Below, piece by piece: positions 27,091-34,693 of a DNA stretch of 64,000 bases (position 1 is the stretch's first letter; the number at the start of each line of letters is the position of its first letter). The stretch covers positions 1 to 64,000 of the forward strand of contig NZ_BLRL01000019.1 in assembly GCF_015082335.1 (NCBI RefSeq), read 5' to 3'. Made by a program: the position numbers and the translations under genes. The notes under the pieces are model-generated. The model searched no databases and was not told where the DNA came from. It saw only the letters and a list, made by a program, of their open reading frames with translations. This DNA comes from Moritella sp. F3. GTDB lineage: Bacteria > Pseudomonadota > Gammaproteobacteria > Enterobacterales > Moritellaceae.

Positions 27091-28877
27091 TATTTTGCCT
27101 CCTGCGCTAATTTCTCACCAGCAGCACCATACGCACGGACTGCAGGTTGGCTCTTAGTGATCTTAACTTCGCTATAATCAATTTTTGGTGCTTTGTCAGC
27201 TTGATAATAAGCCATTGAATGCTTCAAAAACTTGTCATCATCACGCGCTTCAAAGCCATCAATACGCTGATGTGAACCACGTGATTCTTGACGTAAAATA
27301 GCACTGTGCGCCATCGCCTCCGCGGTATCGAGTAGATAACCCAGTTCAATGGTATATAAGAAATCAGTATTGAATACACTCGACTTATCTTCGACCTTGA
27401 CGTTTTTATAACGCAGTTTTAACTCGGCCAATTTATCAATGGTCTTTTGCATCGATTCTTGAGTACGGTAGATGCCCACGCCCGCTTCCATGCAATCGCC
27501 CATCTCTTGACGGATAACCGCTGACTTTTCACTACCATCACTGTGCAACAAATCATTCATGCGTTTAATCACCGCTTCAGTTTGTGCTTTTAGTGGTGCG
27601 ATATCTTGATGTTGAGTATTTTTGGCATATTTAGCCGCTTCTTGCCCTGCTAACTGACCAAACACAGCCAGCTCAGTCAACGAATTAGAGCCTAAACGGT
27701 TAGCACCATGTAAGCCGACCGATGCACATTCACCAATAGCGTATAAACCAGCCAGTGAGGTCGCTGTTTTAGCATTCGTGGCAATACCGCCCATGGTGTA
27801 ATGCACAGTTGGGCGTACAGGGATTGGTTCATGCACTGGATCAACACCAACATACGCTTTTGCCAATTCACGAATGAAAGGCAAGCGTTCATTGATTTTC
27901 TCTTCGCCTAAATGGCGTAAGTCTAGATAGACATAATCACCACGGTCGCCTTCAACAACACGACCTTTTTGCTGCTCTTGCCAGAAACATTGGCTCAGTT
28001 TGTCGCGTGGGCCAAGTTCCATGTATTTATTCTTGGTTTGGCCAACGGGCACTTCCGGTCCTAAACCATAATCTTGCAGGTAACGATAACCGTCTTTATT
28101 AACTAAAATACCGCCTTCACCACGACAACCTTCGGTCATTAAAATACCGCTGCCAGGTAAACCTGTCGGGTGGTATTGTACAAATTCCATATCACGCAGT
28201 GCGATACCATGGCGATAAGCCAGTGACATACCATCACCGGTAACAATGCCGCCGTTAGTATTGTAGCTATATACACGGCCTGCACCACCAGTTGCCATGA
28301 TCACCGATTTAGCTTGGATCAGTTTGATTTCACCTTCAGCGATATCAAGAATAACAACACCCTGTATCTTGCCATCTTCAACAATTAAATCTAAACAAAA
28401 GTGTTCATCAAAACGGGTGATTTTAGGATGCTGAACCGAGGTCTGAAACAGCGTATGGAGAATATGAAAGCCGCTTTTATCTGCTGCAAACCACGTACGC
28501 TCTATTTTCATGCCACCAAATGCACGCACATTGATCGAACCGTCAGGTTTACGACTCCATGGACAACCCCAATGCTCTAACTGGGTAAGCTGTTTCGCTG
28601 CGTTTTCGACGAAGTATTCAACTACATCTTGGTCACATAACCAGTCGCCACCCGACACCGTATCGTTAAAGTGATTATCTAAAGAGTCATGGTCTTGTGC
28701 AACGCCAGCCGCGCCACCTTCCGCCGCAACAGTATGGCTACGCATTGGATAGACTTTCGAAATCAGCGCAATATCCAGCTCGGGATTATTTTCCGCTATT
28801 TCTATCGCAGCGCGTAAACCAGAACCACCAGCGCCAATAATGGCAACATCTGTTTGAATTATTTTAAATTTATGCAT
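27090..28877 (-). CDS. frdA: Fumarate reductase flavoprotein subunit
   Basis: Catalytic FAD subunit that reduces fumarate to succinate in anaerobic respiration. The FAD motif IIGAGGSG is at residues 13-20; His48 in MRSHTVAAEGG is the covalent FAD attachment site; HYTMGGI and GLHGANRLGSNSL follow. With ATG 28877 the protein has 595 aa, near the E. coli length of 602. A TTG at 28916 would add 13 residues; the ATG has GGTGA just upstream and matches relatives. It heads frdABCD, 126 bp after an M20 peptidase gene on the same strand. Confidence 0.95.
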   Translation of the reverse strand: MHKFKIIQTDVAIIGAGGSGLRAAIEIAENNPELDIALISKVYPMRSHTVAAEGGAAGVAQDHDSLDNHFNDTVSGGDWLCDQDVVEYFVENAAKQLTQLEHWGCPWSRKPDGSINVRAFGGMKIERTWFAADKSGFHILHTLFQTSVQHPKITRFDEHFCLDLIVEDGKIQGVVILDIAEGEIKLIQAKSVIMATGGAGRVYSYNTNGGIVTGDGMSLAYRHGIALRDMEFVQYHPTGLPGSGILMTEGCRGEGGILVNKDGYRYLQDYGLGPEVPVGQTKNKYMELGPRDKLSQCFWQEQQKGRVVEGDRGDYVYLDLRHLGEEKINERLPFIRELAKAYVGVDPVHEPIPVRPTVHYTMGGIATNAKTATSLAGLYAIGECASVGLHGANRLGSNSLTELAVFGQLAGQEAAKYAKNTQHQDIAPLKAQTEAVIKRMNDLLHSDGSEKSAVIRQEMGDCMEAGVGIYRTQESMQKTIDKLAELKLRYKNVKVEDKSSVFNTDFLYTIELGYLLDTAEAMAHSAILRQESRGSHQRIDGFEARDDDKFLKHSMAYYQADKAPKIDYSEVKITKSQPAVRAYGAAGEKLAQEAK

Positions 28878-29003
28878 TTTCACCCACATCAAAATTGATG
28901 AACCTTGAATTTTCAAGATTATTCTAATTGCGAATAACGCATCGACTTGGCATCTGCTTTACCAGATGATTAAGCCGCGCGTTATGTTATTTTTGTTATT
29001 ATT

Positions 29004-30149
29004 TTAGTTTTTATCTTTGCTTTTATTTTCGGCTAACTTGGTCAAAACCCGCATTAATAACTGAATCCGCGGTTCAATTGATTCAAGTAACAAATATTCA
29101 TCTGCACTATGGAAACCAGCACCGATTGGTCCTAAACCATCTAATGTTGGCACTCCTAAAATGGCAGTATTATTGGCATCCGAGCCACCGCCAGCTTCTT
29201 TCCAATTAATCTTAATTGCTAATTCTTGCGCTGATTCCTCAACGAGTGTCATCAACGCTTGTGTTTGCTCAGTCGGCACCATTGAAGGTTTGTAAGCTTC
29301 ACGCGCTAATTCAACCGATACACCGTCAACGAATGGCGTTTGCGTCATGCCATTTAAAGCCGTATCAACATGGTCGTATTCAGCGTTATCCCAAAATCGA
29401 ACATCGACGATAGCCGTTGCAAAATCAGGTACAATATTCGCGCCCGCACCACCAGCAACAACACCGACATTTAACGTGGTGCCCGACTCAAAATTAGTCA
29501 TTGCGTTGGTTGCTAAGATCCAATTCGCCATTTCAGTAATGGCACTGCGACCGTTCTCTGGTTCATTACCAGCATGCGCCGCTTTACCTTTAAAGGTCAT
29601 TTTATAACGCGCCATCCCTTTCCGTGCTTTAACTAAACCACCGTCTGCGCGTGCAGCTTCGGCAACCAAGACATGCTTAGCTTGTTTGGCTGTTGCTTGG
29701 ATCCAGTCAACAGAATATAGCGACCCCGTTTCTTCATCAGGATTCATACATACACAAATCGACAATTCATCCAGTACCGATTGGTCAATATGACGTAATG
29801 CGTAAACCACATTCAGTAAGCCAGACTTCATATCAGACACACCTGGACCATACGCTTTGGTCTCATCGGTCGTCATCGGACGTTCAGCTACAGTACCAAC
29901 AGGAAAAACCGTATCCATATGGCCAAGCAACAGCACATCGATATGTTCAGCGTCTGGTTTATTACGCACTTCAAGACCAATACCCGCTTTGCCGCAATCA
30001 ATCTGTTTAATAGACCAACCGTTCATTGCCGCATATTTCGCTGTCATTTCTTTAGCAATAAACGCAATACCGTCAACAGTGTAAGTACCGCAATCAACAT
30101 TAATAAGTGGGCGTAATTCTTCTAAATAATCAGTTAAAGACAAATTCAT
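29004..30149 (-). CDS. M20 family metallopeptidase (CPG2-like)
   Basis: Zinc-dependent carboxypeptidase or aminoacylase, 381 aa from ATG 30149 (GAGGT upstream). Zinc ligands lie in LLGHMDTVFP, YGPGVSDMKSG, the acidic pair PDEETGS, AAHAGNEPENGRSA in the dimerisation domain, and a final FHSADEYL. There is no signal peptide. It is third in a yjiH-yjiG-peptidase operon, which suggests it cuts a small peptide or acyl amino acid brought in by YjiHG. Confidence 0.88.
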   Translation of the reverse strand: MNLSLTDYLEELRPLINVDCGTYTVDGIAFIAKEMTAKYAAMNGWSIKQIDCGKAGIGLEVRNKPDAEHIDVLLLGHMDTVFPVGTVAERPMTTDETKAYGPGVSDMKSGLLNVVYALRHIDQSVLDELSICVCMNPDEETGSLYSVDWIQATAKQAKHVLVAEAARADGGLVKARKGMARYKMTFKGKAAHAGNEPENGRSAITEMANWILATNAMTNFESGTTLNVGVVAGGAGANIVPDFATAIVDVRFWDNAEYDHVDTALNGMTQTPFVDGVSVELAREAYKPSMVPTEQTQALMTLVEESAQELAIKINWKEAGGGSDANNTAILGVPTLDGLGPIGAGFHSADEYLLLESIEPRIQLLMRVLTKLAENKSKDKN

Positions 30150-30159
30150 TTTATACCTC

Positions 30160-30627
30160 TTAAAGAATAACATTCATGACTAACATCGCACCAAATGCAT
30201 TCAATACTGAAATCGCGATCATGACAGGGATGTAACGGCCTTCAGTTCCAATCGGTCCCATAATGCGGCCCATGTACTGCACTTGAGAGCCCATCAAATA
30301 AATAGCCGGTGCAAGAATTGCAATATGAGCACCATTCAAAATACCTTGGTCAAATAAAGTGATAACGACACCTACAGCCCCGCCCATCGACATCCAGGCA
30401 CCAATTAATACCGCAGCAGCTTCACCTGGTAGACCAAAGACCGCCATTATCGGAGAAAATACCGAGCCCATTAAGGCAAGAGCTCCCGTGATCTGTAATG
30501 CTTTAATTATCACGAAGGCCATCAATACATTTGGTACCGTAGAAGTCGTTGCAATGACCCAGCCTTTTTTAGCGCCTTCAACGAAGATGTCTGTGACCAT
30601 AGGTTTTTTTGCTGTTACGTTGCTCAT
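30160..30627 (-). CDS. yjiG: YjiG family membrane protein
   Basis: A 155-aa inner-membrane protein of the nucleoside-recognition/Gate (SpmB-like) family, several helices, with GAWMSMGGAVGVVITLFDQG and YMGRIMGPIGTEGRY typical of YjiG. The transport role is presumed, not proven. Its ATG overlaps the yjiH stop by one base, and the M20 peptidase starts 10 bases after it. In E. coli the same pair lies beside iadA, a dipeptidase gene. Confidence 0.87.
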   Translation of the reverse strand: MSNVTAKKPMVTDIFVEGAKKGWVIATTSTVPNVLMAFVIIKALQITGALALMGSVFSPIMAVFGLPGEAAAVLIGAWMSMGGAVGVVITLFDQGILNGAHIAILAPAIYLMGSQVQYMGRIMGPIGTEGRYIPVMIAISVLNAFGAMLVMNVIL

Positions 30628-31361
30628 TACACTGTCTCCTCAAGCATTTTTTTGTCGTTGTCTTTAGTACTGCCTTCCTTGCCTTCGGTAATATTCAAAT
30701 AAATACGGAATAGGTTTGCGCCAACAAATTTGAAGGCGAACATCACGATAACGGCAAGACCAATAGAAGAAGGTACAGCTGTAGATCCGTCTGGGTTTGT
30801 TAAGGTAAATAGCACTGCGCCTGAAGAGAAGAAATTCACAATGGCTGCACCAGCTGTAAACTGGAACATCGTAAAGACATCGGTTTCACGCTTGGTTAAA
30901 TGTTTTTCATCTTTTAACTGGCGTGTCATTGCTGCACCCGCATCGGTACTTTGCAGTGAGGCGATAAGTGCGAGGCCAGAGTTCCCAGGGATCCCCATTA
31001 ACGGGCGTAAAAGCGGTGTTAATAATTTACGTGCGGCATTAAGCGCACCGTAATGCTCAAGTACATTAATCATACCTAGCGCAAACATGACTGTTGGGAT
31101 CAGTGTTAACGCAAAAATAAAACCGTCACGCGCACCACTGCCCCCTTTTCCACGCAGTGAAGTTGTTGCGACTTCGACACCATCTGCAGTGTCTGATACT
31201 GAATATGCCACTTTACCGAAAGAACCATTAAGGGTGGTGAAATCAAATACGCCATACCATTCGTTAGATTTCATCAGACCAGAGAAAAAGACAATTGCAA
31301 AAACAAGCGCAATATATCCACCGATCTTCACTTTAGGAGCACTGGCGATTGGTTCAGTCAT
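30627..31361 (-). CDS. yjiH: YjiH family membrane protein
   Basis: Inner-membrane Gate-domain protein (SpmA-like), 244 aa from ATG 31361, which follows a good GAGGTG. An open frame continues 39 codons further upstream but those residues look untranslated. Helical segments include IALVFAIVFFSGLM and the motif GNSGLALIASLQSTDAGAAM. It pairs with YjiG, presumably as a two-part transporter. Confidence 0.86.
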   Translation of the reverse strand: MTEPIASAPKVKIGGYIALVFAIVFFSGLMKSNEWYGVFDFTTLNGSFGKVAYSVSDTADGVEVATTSLRGKGGSGARDGFIFALTLIPTVMFALGMINVLEHYGALNAARKLLTPLLRPLMGIPGNSGLALIASLQSTDAGAAMTRQLKDEKHLTKRETDVFTMFQFTAGAAIVNFFSSGAVLFTLTNPDGSTAVPSSIGLAVIVMFAFKFVGANLFRIYLNITEGKEGSTKDNDKKMLEETV

Positions 31362-31680
31362 AAACACCTCTATATAATTGTCAGACAAGGGCAAAATTTG
31401 CCGAATAACCGGATAACCATTTAGGGGTATTCTGAATGAGTTGTGATTAAAAGAATTGATTTGAATCAACAAAAACAACTAAATAGAATCAAGGCGTTAA
31501 TAGGTGCTATATTTTGTGATCAGGCTTTAATTGCAGCTTTATATATTGCAATAACTCGAATATTTAAGGAAATAATCGGTAACTTGCAGGATTGATAACG
31601 ATAAACAACTTTAGCTATGTATTGTTTAATGAAACCGCTATTTCACTCTATCAATTCAATATTAGGTAGGAGGATATTTC
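31362..31680. other. Intergenic region upstream of yjiH and the mini-ORF
   Basis: About 319 bp without a recognisable longer gene. It contains the possible FNR site and a very strong AGGAGG at 31668-31673. Confidence 0.5.
31592..31605. promoter_or_regulatory. Possible FNR site
   Basis: TTGAT-AACG-ATAAA matches the FNR consensus TTGAT-N4-ATCAA in 9 of 10 positions. A TTTAAT -10-like box follows at 31625-31630 on the plus strand, about right for an FNR-activated promoter reading into the mini-ORF at 31681. It could instead serve yjiH on the other strand. Confidence 0.4.
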
Positions 31681-31806
31681 ATTTTTAACGAAGAATGGCA
31701 TTTAATAAGGGAGTCACTACCCCGTCTAAAAAACGAGCAGTGGAAAGATCGTCAACGTTTTTCAAGTAAAGGCTGGCCTGCTAGCAAAGGTGCTAAAAAA
31801 TGCTAA
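31681..31806 (+). CDS. Candidate 41-aa protein with AUU start
   Basis: A short frame behind the best Shine-Dalgarno in the area (AGGAGG, seven bases before the codon), but the codon at the right place is ATT. No ATG, GTG or TTG lies in frame between the preceding stop (31663) and it. The predicted product starts (M)FNEEWHLIRESLPRLKNEQW, is basic, has three Trp and ends AKKC. A terminator follows at once. AUU starts are known in infC and pcnB. Another frame from ATG 31695 gives 24 aa but has no Shine-Dalgarno. Unrecognised; possibly real. Confidence 0.45.
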   Translation: MFNEEWHLIRESLPRLKNEQWKDRQRFSSKGWPASKGAKKC

Positions 31807-31840
31807 AAAGCACTAAACGACAATGTCAGTTTAGTGCTTT
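31807..31840. terminator. Bidirectional terminator
   Basis: AAAGCACTAAAC pairs with GTTTAGTGCTTT (31807-31818 and 31829-31840). The T run is good on the minus strand, for the doxX transcript, and weak on the plus strand, for the mini-ORF. Confidence 0.82.
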
Positions 31841-31860
31841 CAATATATTAACTAACCGTA

Positions 31861-32277
31861 TTATTTTTCAACTTTATCGAGCTGCGTTGCGCAAGTCGAT
31901 GACCAAGAATGGCCTGAAAGCACCAACAATCCTGCAAGAATACCTAAGTTTTTAATGAAGTTTTGCATTTCATGCGCCCCTTCAAGACCCGCTAAGTTCC
32001 AGAAATCATGTAAGTTCACATTAATCACTAATACCAAGCCAGCCAATAATAACGCAACAATCGCAGTATAACGATTGGCAATCAGTAAGAGCGCAGCCAC
32101 AATCTGAAATACGCCTGCAGCAGCAAGTAATACAGGTACGAATGGCATGTTATGTTTTTCCATTAAGCCGATGTGCATATCCCAAGATACAAACTTCATG
32201 ATGCCAGGAATTAAAAAGTACAGCGCCAATAAGATACGACCAGCGGTTAATAACATCTTATCCATCTTATGCTTCAC
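31861..32277 (-). CDS. DoxX family membrane protein
   Basis: A 138-aa protein with four hydrophobic helices. AGRILLALYFLIPGIMKFVSW at the start and LNLHDFWN-like segments fit the DoxX/YphA family, linked to redox stress in other bacteria. Its start overlaps the end of ohr by 11 bases, so the two are co-expressed in a peroxide-stress unit. Confidence 0.85.
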   Translation of the reverse strand: MKHKMDKMLLTAGRILLALYFLIPGIMKFVSWDMHIGLMEKHNMPFVPVLLAAAGVFQIVAALLLIANRYTAIVALLLAGLVLVINVNLHDFWNLAGLEGAHEMQNFIKNLGILAGLLVLSGHSWSSTCATQLDKVEK

Positions 32278-32689
32278 CCTTTACGCTCAATTGTACATCG
32301 ATATTACCGCGAACCGCATTTGAATAAGGGCAAACTTGATGTGCTGTTGCAACTAACTGTTCAGCGTCTGCTTGTGGTAACGCAAGCTCAATGGCAAGGC
32401 TAACTGTTAATGCAAATCCACCCGTTGCGTTAGGACTAATACCTACTTCAGCTGATACCGGGGCAGCGCTAAGTTTAAGTTTCATTTCGCGCGCTACATG
32501 CAAAATAGCATTCGAGAAACACGCTGCATAACCAGCTGCAAATAGCTGCTCTGGATTTGTTGCTTCACCCGTTCCACCCATTGCTTTTGGGTAACTTAAT
32601 GCTAACGATAACATGCCGTCATCTGTTGCTACTTGACCGTTACGACCCGCTGATGCTGTTGCAGTTGTTGTATATAGTGTAGTCATCAT
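32267..32689 (-). CDS. ohr: Organic hydroperoxide reductase (Ohr)
   Basis: Thiol peroxidase that reduces organic hydroperoxides, OsmC/Ohr fold, 140 aa. The reactive cysteine is in AAGYAACFSNA and the resolving one in VCPYSNAVRGN; SAGRNGQ near the start holds the conserved Arg. Two tandem ATGs at 32689 and 32686 follow AGGGA. It is first in an ohr-doxX operon. Palindromic sequences upstream may be the operator; no ohrR gene is in the window. Confidence 0.93.
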   Translation of the reverse strand: MMTTLYTTTATASAGRNGQVATDDGMLSLALSYPKAMGGTGEATNPEQLFAAGYAACFSNAILHVAREMKLKLSAAPVSAEVGISPNATGGFALTVSLAIELALPQADAEQLVATAHQVCPYSNAVRGNIDVQLSVKGEA

Positions 32690-32750
32690 TCATCCCTATC
32701 GATAAGTTATAAAGCCTGTTCTAAAACGGCTCTAAAATAAGCTTTAAAAC

Positions 32751-32785
32751 AACGCAATTTAGATTGCACACAACTCAATTGCGTT
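32751..32785. promoter_or_regulatory. Palindrome upstream of ohr
   Basis: AACGCAATT and AATTGCGTT form perfect 9-bp arms around TTGCACACAA. A related TTGTGTGCAA, the exact reverse complement of that core, lies at 32821-32830. OhrR/MarR-type operators look like this, so this may be the peroxide-responsive operator of ohr. The regulator is not visible. Confidence 0.45.
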
Positions 32786-32869
32786 TACTATAGCCCTGAT
32801 AACTTCCAATTACAACTAGATTGTGTGCAACATATTTGTTATTGGAAATACCGTTGGATAATTTAGATA

Positions 32870-32904
32870 ATAAAAAGCCCGAACATGACAGGCATGTTCG
32901 GGCT
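32870..32904 (-). terminator. Terminator after the DUF3332 lipoprotein gene
   Basis: GCCCGAACATG pairs with CATGTTCGGGC (32877-32887 and 32893-32903), and the minus strand continues TTTTTATTA. Confidence 0.88.
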
Positions 32905-32951
32905 GATATAGTCGAGCCGATACTATTTAGCAGATACAATCAAAACAAATA

Positions 32952-33503
32952 TTATAGACTGGCTACGTGCTCAAGCAATTGCTGGTTATTAGCAACTGCA
33001 ACTAAGCGACCTTGGTTATAAAAAGCAACGTCATTATTCGCTAAACGTTTACCCGTTATTGATTGCTCACTACCGTCTAAATACGCTACTTGTAATAGCA
33101 AACTGTCATCATCAAGTACTGACATTGAAGTTGATTTCACCGATACTTGTAAGTCTTTCAATGGCGCACTGCGTAATGAAGGATCGATATCATCATTCAC
33201 CTTCATCCATGCTTCAACTGGCGTATCGGCAACTGCGGGGCCTTTTTTAGTGATAGGGTTAGTACCAGTCCAAAACTCAATGCTGTTAATCACCATCAAA
33301 TCGACTAATGACGTAACGCCATACACAGGTGCTGCCAAAACATAGATCCCTGCACGGCCATAACGGTTATCAACGGCTTTTAAATTTACGCCCATCGCTA
33401 GTTGCGTCAGACCCATTTGACCAATACAACCGGTTAACCCAGATAGTGATGCTGCGATAACCGTTGCACAAATCAATTTTTTCATTTTCATTTTACTTTC
33501 CAT
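32952..33503 (-). CDS. DUF3332-like lipoprotein
   Basis: A 183-aa predicted lipoprotein: basic start MKMKK, hydrophobic stretch and lipobox LTGC. The middle segment with MVINSIEFWTGTNPI is what I know from DUF3332 proteins of Vibrio and relatives. Function unknown. The true start may be the Met at residue 5 or 7, nearer the signal peptide. It lies just downstream of the YbaY-HslJ gene on the same strand. Confidence 0.75.
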   Translation of the reverse strand: MESKMKMKKLICATVIAASLSGLTGCIGQMGLTQLAMGVNLKAVDNRYGRAGIYVLAAPVYGVTSLVDLMVINSIEFWTGTNPITKKGPAVADTPVEAWMKVNDDIDPSLRSAPLKDLQVSVKSTSMSVLDDDSLLLQVAYLDGSEQSITGKRLANNDVAFYNQGRLVAVANNQQLLEHVASL

Positions 33504-33560
33504 TCGCTATTTTAATAAACATTACGTTAATAAATACGAACGGTTTCAAGGTCGTATTTA

Positions 33561-34394
33561 TTATTTTTCCTGAGCCGTAAATTGCCCTAAAGCAACGCCG
33601 GTATTACTGTATAAAGTTAATGTCTTATCAATCACTTTATAATTATCAGTTGCTGATAATGCGGTTAAAAACTGTGTTTCCAAATTCATTTGTTGAAAGC
33701 ACATTTTCTTTGTTGTAGCCAACTCTGTCAGGCTAACGTGACTTGTAAGTACATCATAACGACCACTAAAACGGTTACAGCCAGCAAAACCAACCACTTT
33801 GTTATCATCTTGAGTGAACATAAGATTAGGATGCTGTTGAGTTACATCCGCACTGATCGCTTGTGTCCCTAACATCGACAACTGCCACTGCGTATCAATC
33901 AAGCTTACTTGGCCGTCATTTTTTGCTTCGCTGCGAACTTGCGACACTAAAATTTCAGTTGGTTTTGCGCCAGAATTAGCAAATGCATCAACCTGCTCTG
34001 TATTGGTAAACAATAACTGGCCATCGAGCGTGATTTGCGCACGTAAAGCATAACGATGTTGCGGCTTAATGAGTGCTTCGTTATAGCTTAAATCGAGCTG
34101 ATACGGGGGAGCACTCGCGGCTGTAATAGTCTGCTTAGCGATAACTTCAGCGGCAATATCCATTTTAGACACATCTTCTAAAATCAAACTCACTTGTGCG
34201 CCTGGTGGTAAGGCAATACGCTGTAAATAAAATACGTTGGCAGTTAATGTTTGTTGCTTAAGCGTCACCGCTTGCTCTACTTTAGCTGTTTGTTGAGCAG
34301 TCGTTACACAGCCACCTAAACTGATTAATAACCCCGTAATGACAGCTGCAGTCAAAGCCGTTTTACGATTTAGTCTATGTATATTTTTTTGCAT
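33561..34394 (-). CDS. Lipoprotein with YbaY-type and META/HslJ domains
   Basis: A 277-aa predicted outer-membrane lipoprotein from ATG 34394: signal MQKNIHRLNRKTALTAAVIT, lipobox SLGGC. A YbaY (YscW-like) domain follows, with LQRIALPPGAQVSLILEDVS and the PPYQLDLSYNEA strand, then a META/HslJ domain with GFAGCNRFSGRYD and TKKMCFQQ. HslJ domains occur in heat or antibiotic response lipoproteins; the YbaY domain's role is unknown. The ORF is open 34 codons further, but those codons have no signal. The next gene upstream carries a second YbaY domain. Confidence 0.82.
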   Translation of the reverse strand: MQKNIHRLNRKTALTAAVITGLLISLGGCVTTAQQTAKVEQAVTLKQQTLTANVFYLQRIALPPGAQVSLILEDVSKMDIAAEVIAKQTITAASAPPYQLDLSYNEALIKPQHRYALRAQITLDGQLLFTNTEQVDAFANSGAKPTEILVSQVRSEAKNDGQVSLIDTQWQLSMLGTQAISADVTQQHPNLMFTQDDNKVVGFAGCNRFSGRYDVLTSHVSLTELATTKKMCFQQMNLETQFLTALSATDNYKVIDKTLTLYSNTGVALGQFTAQEK

Positions 34395-34693
34395 GTAAAT
34401 AGCTACCTTTAAAGAGTTTTTTGCACTTATTACTGGATTCAATATCACACTATCGAGATTAGAGTGAACCGCATCAATTAGCAAATGATAAAACACGTCA
34501 AGATATAAAATTAATTAGACGAGATCAGGTTAAAGGTCGGGGTAAAACCAGAAACGGCATAATACACAATAAAATAAACCATACAATAGCACTAAGTATT
34601 ATCAATGGGTAAAACCGAGATTATTTCAGTATAATACTCGGTCAGATCAAATTAAGCCGCATGACAGCAAAGGCTCTCAAGACAGAAAGGCGC

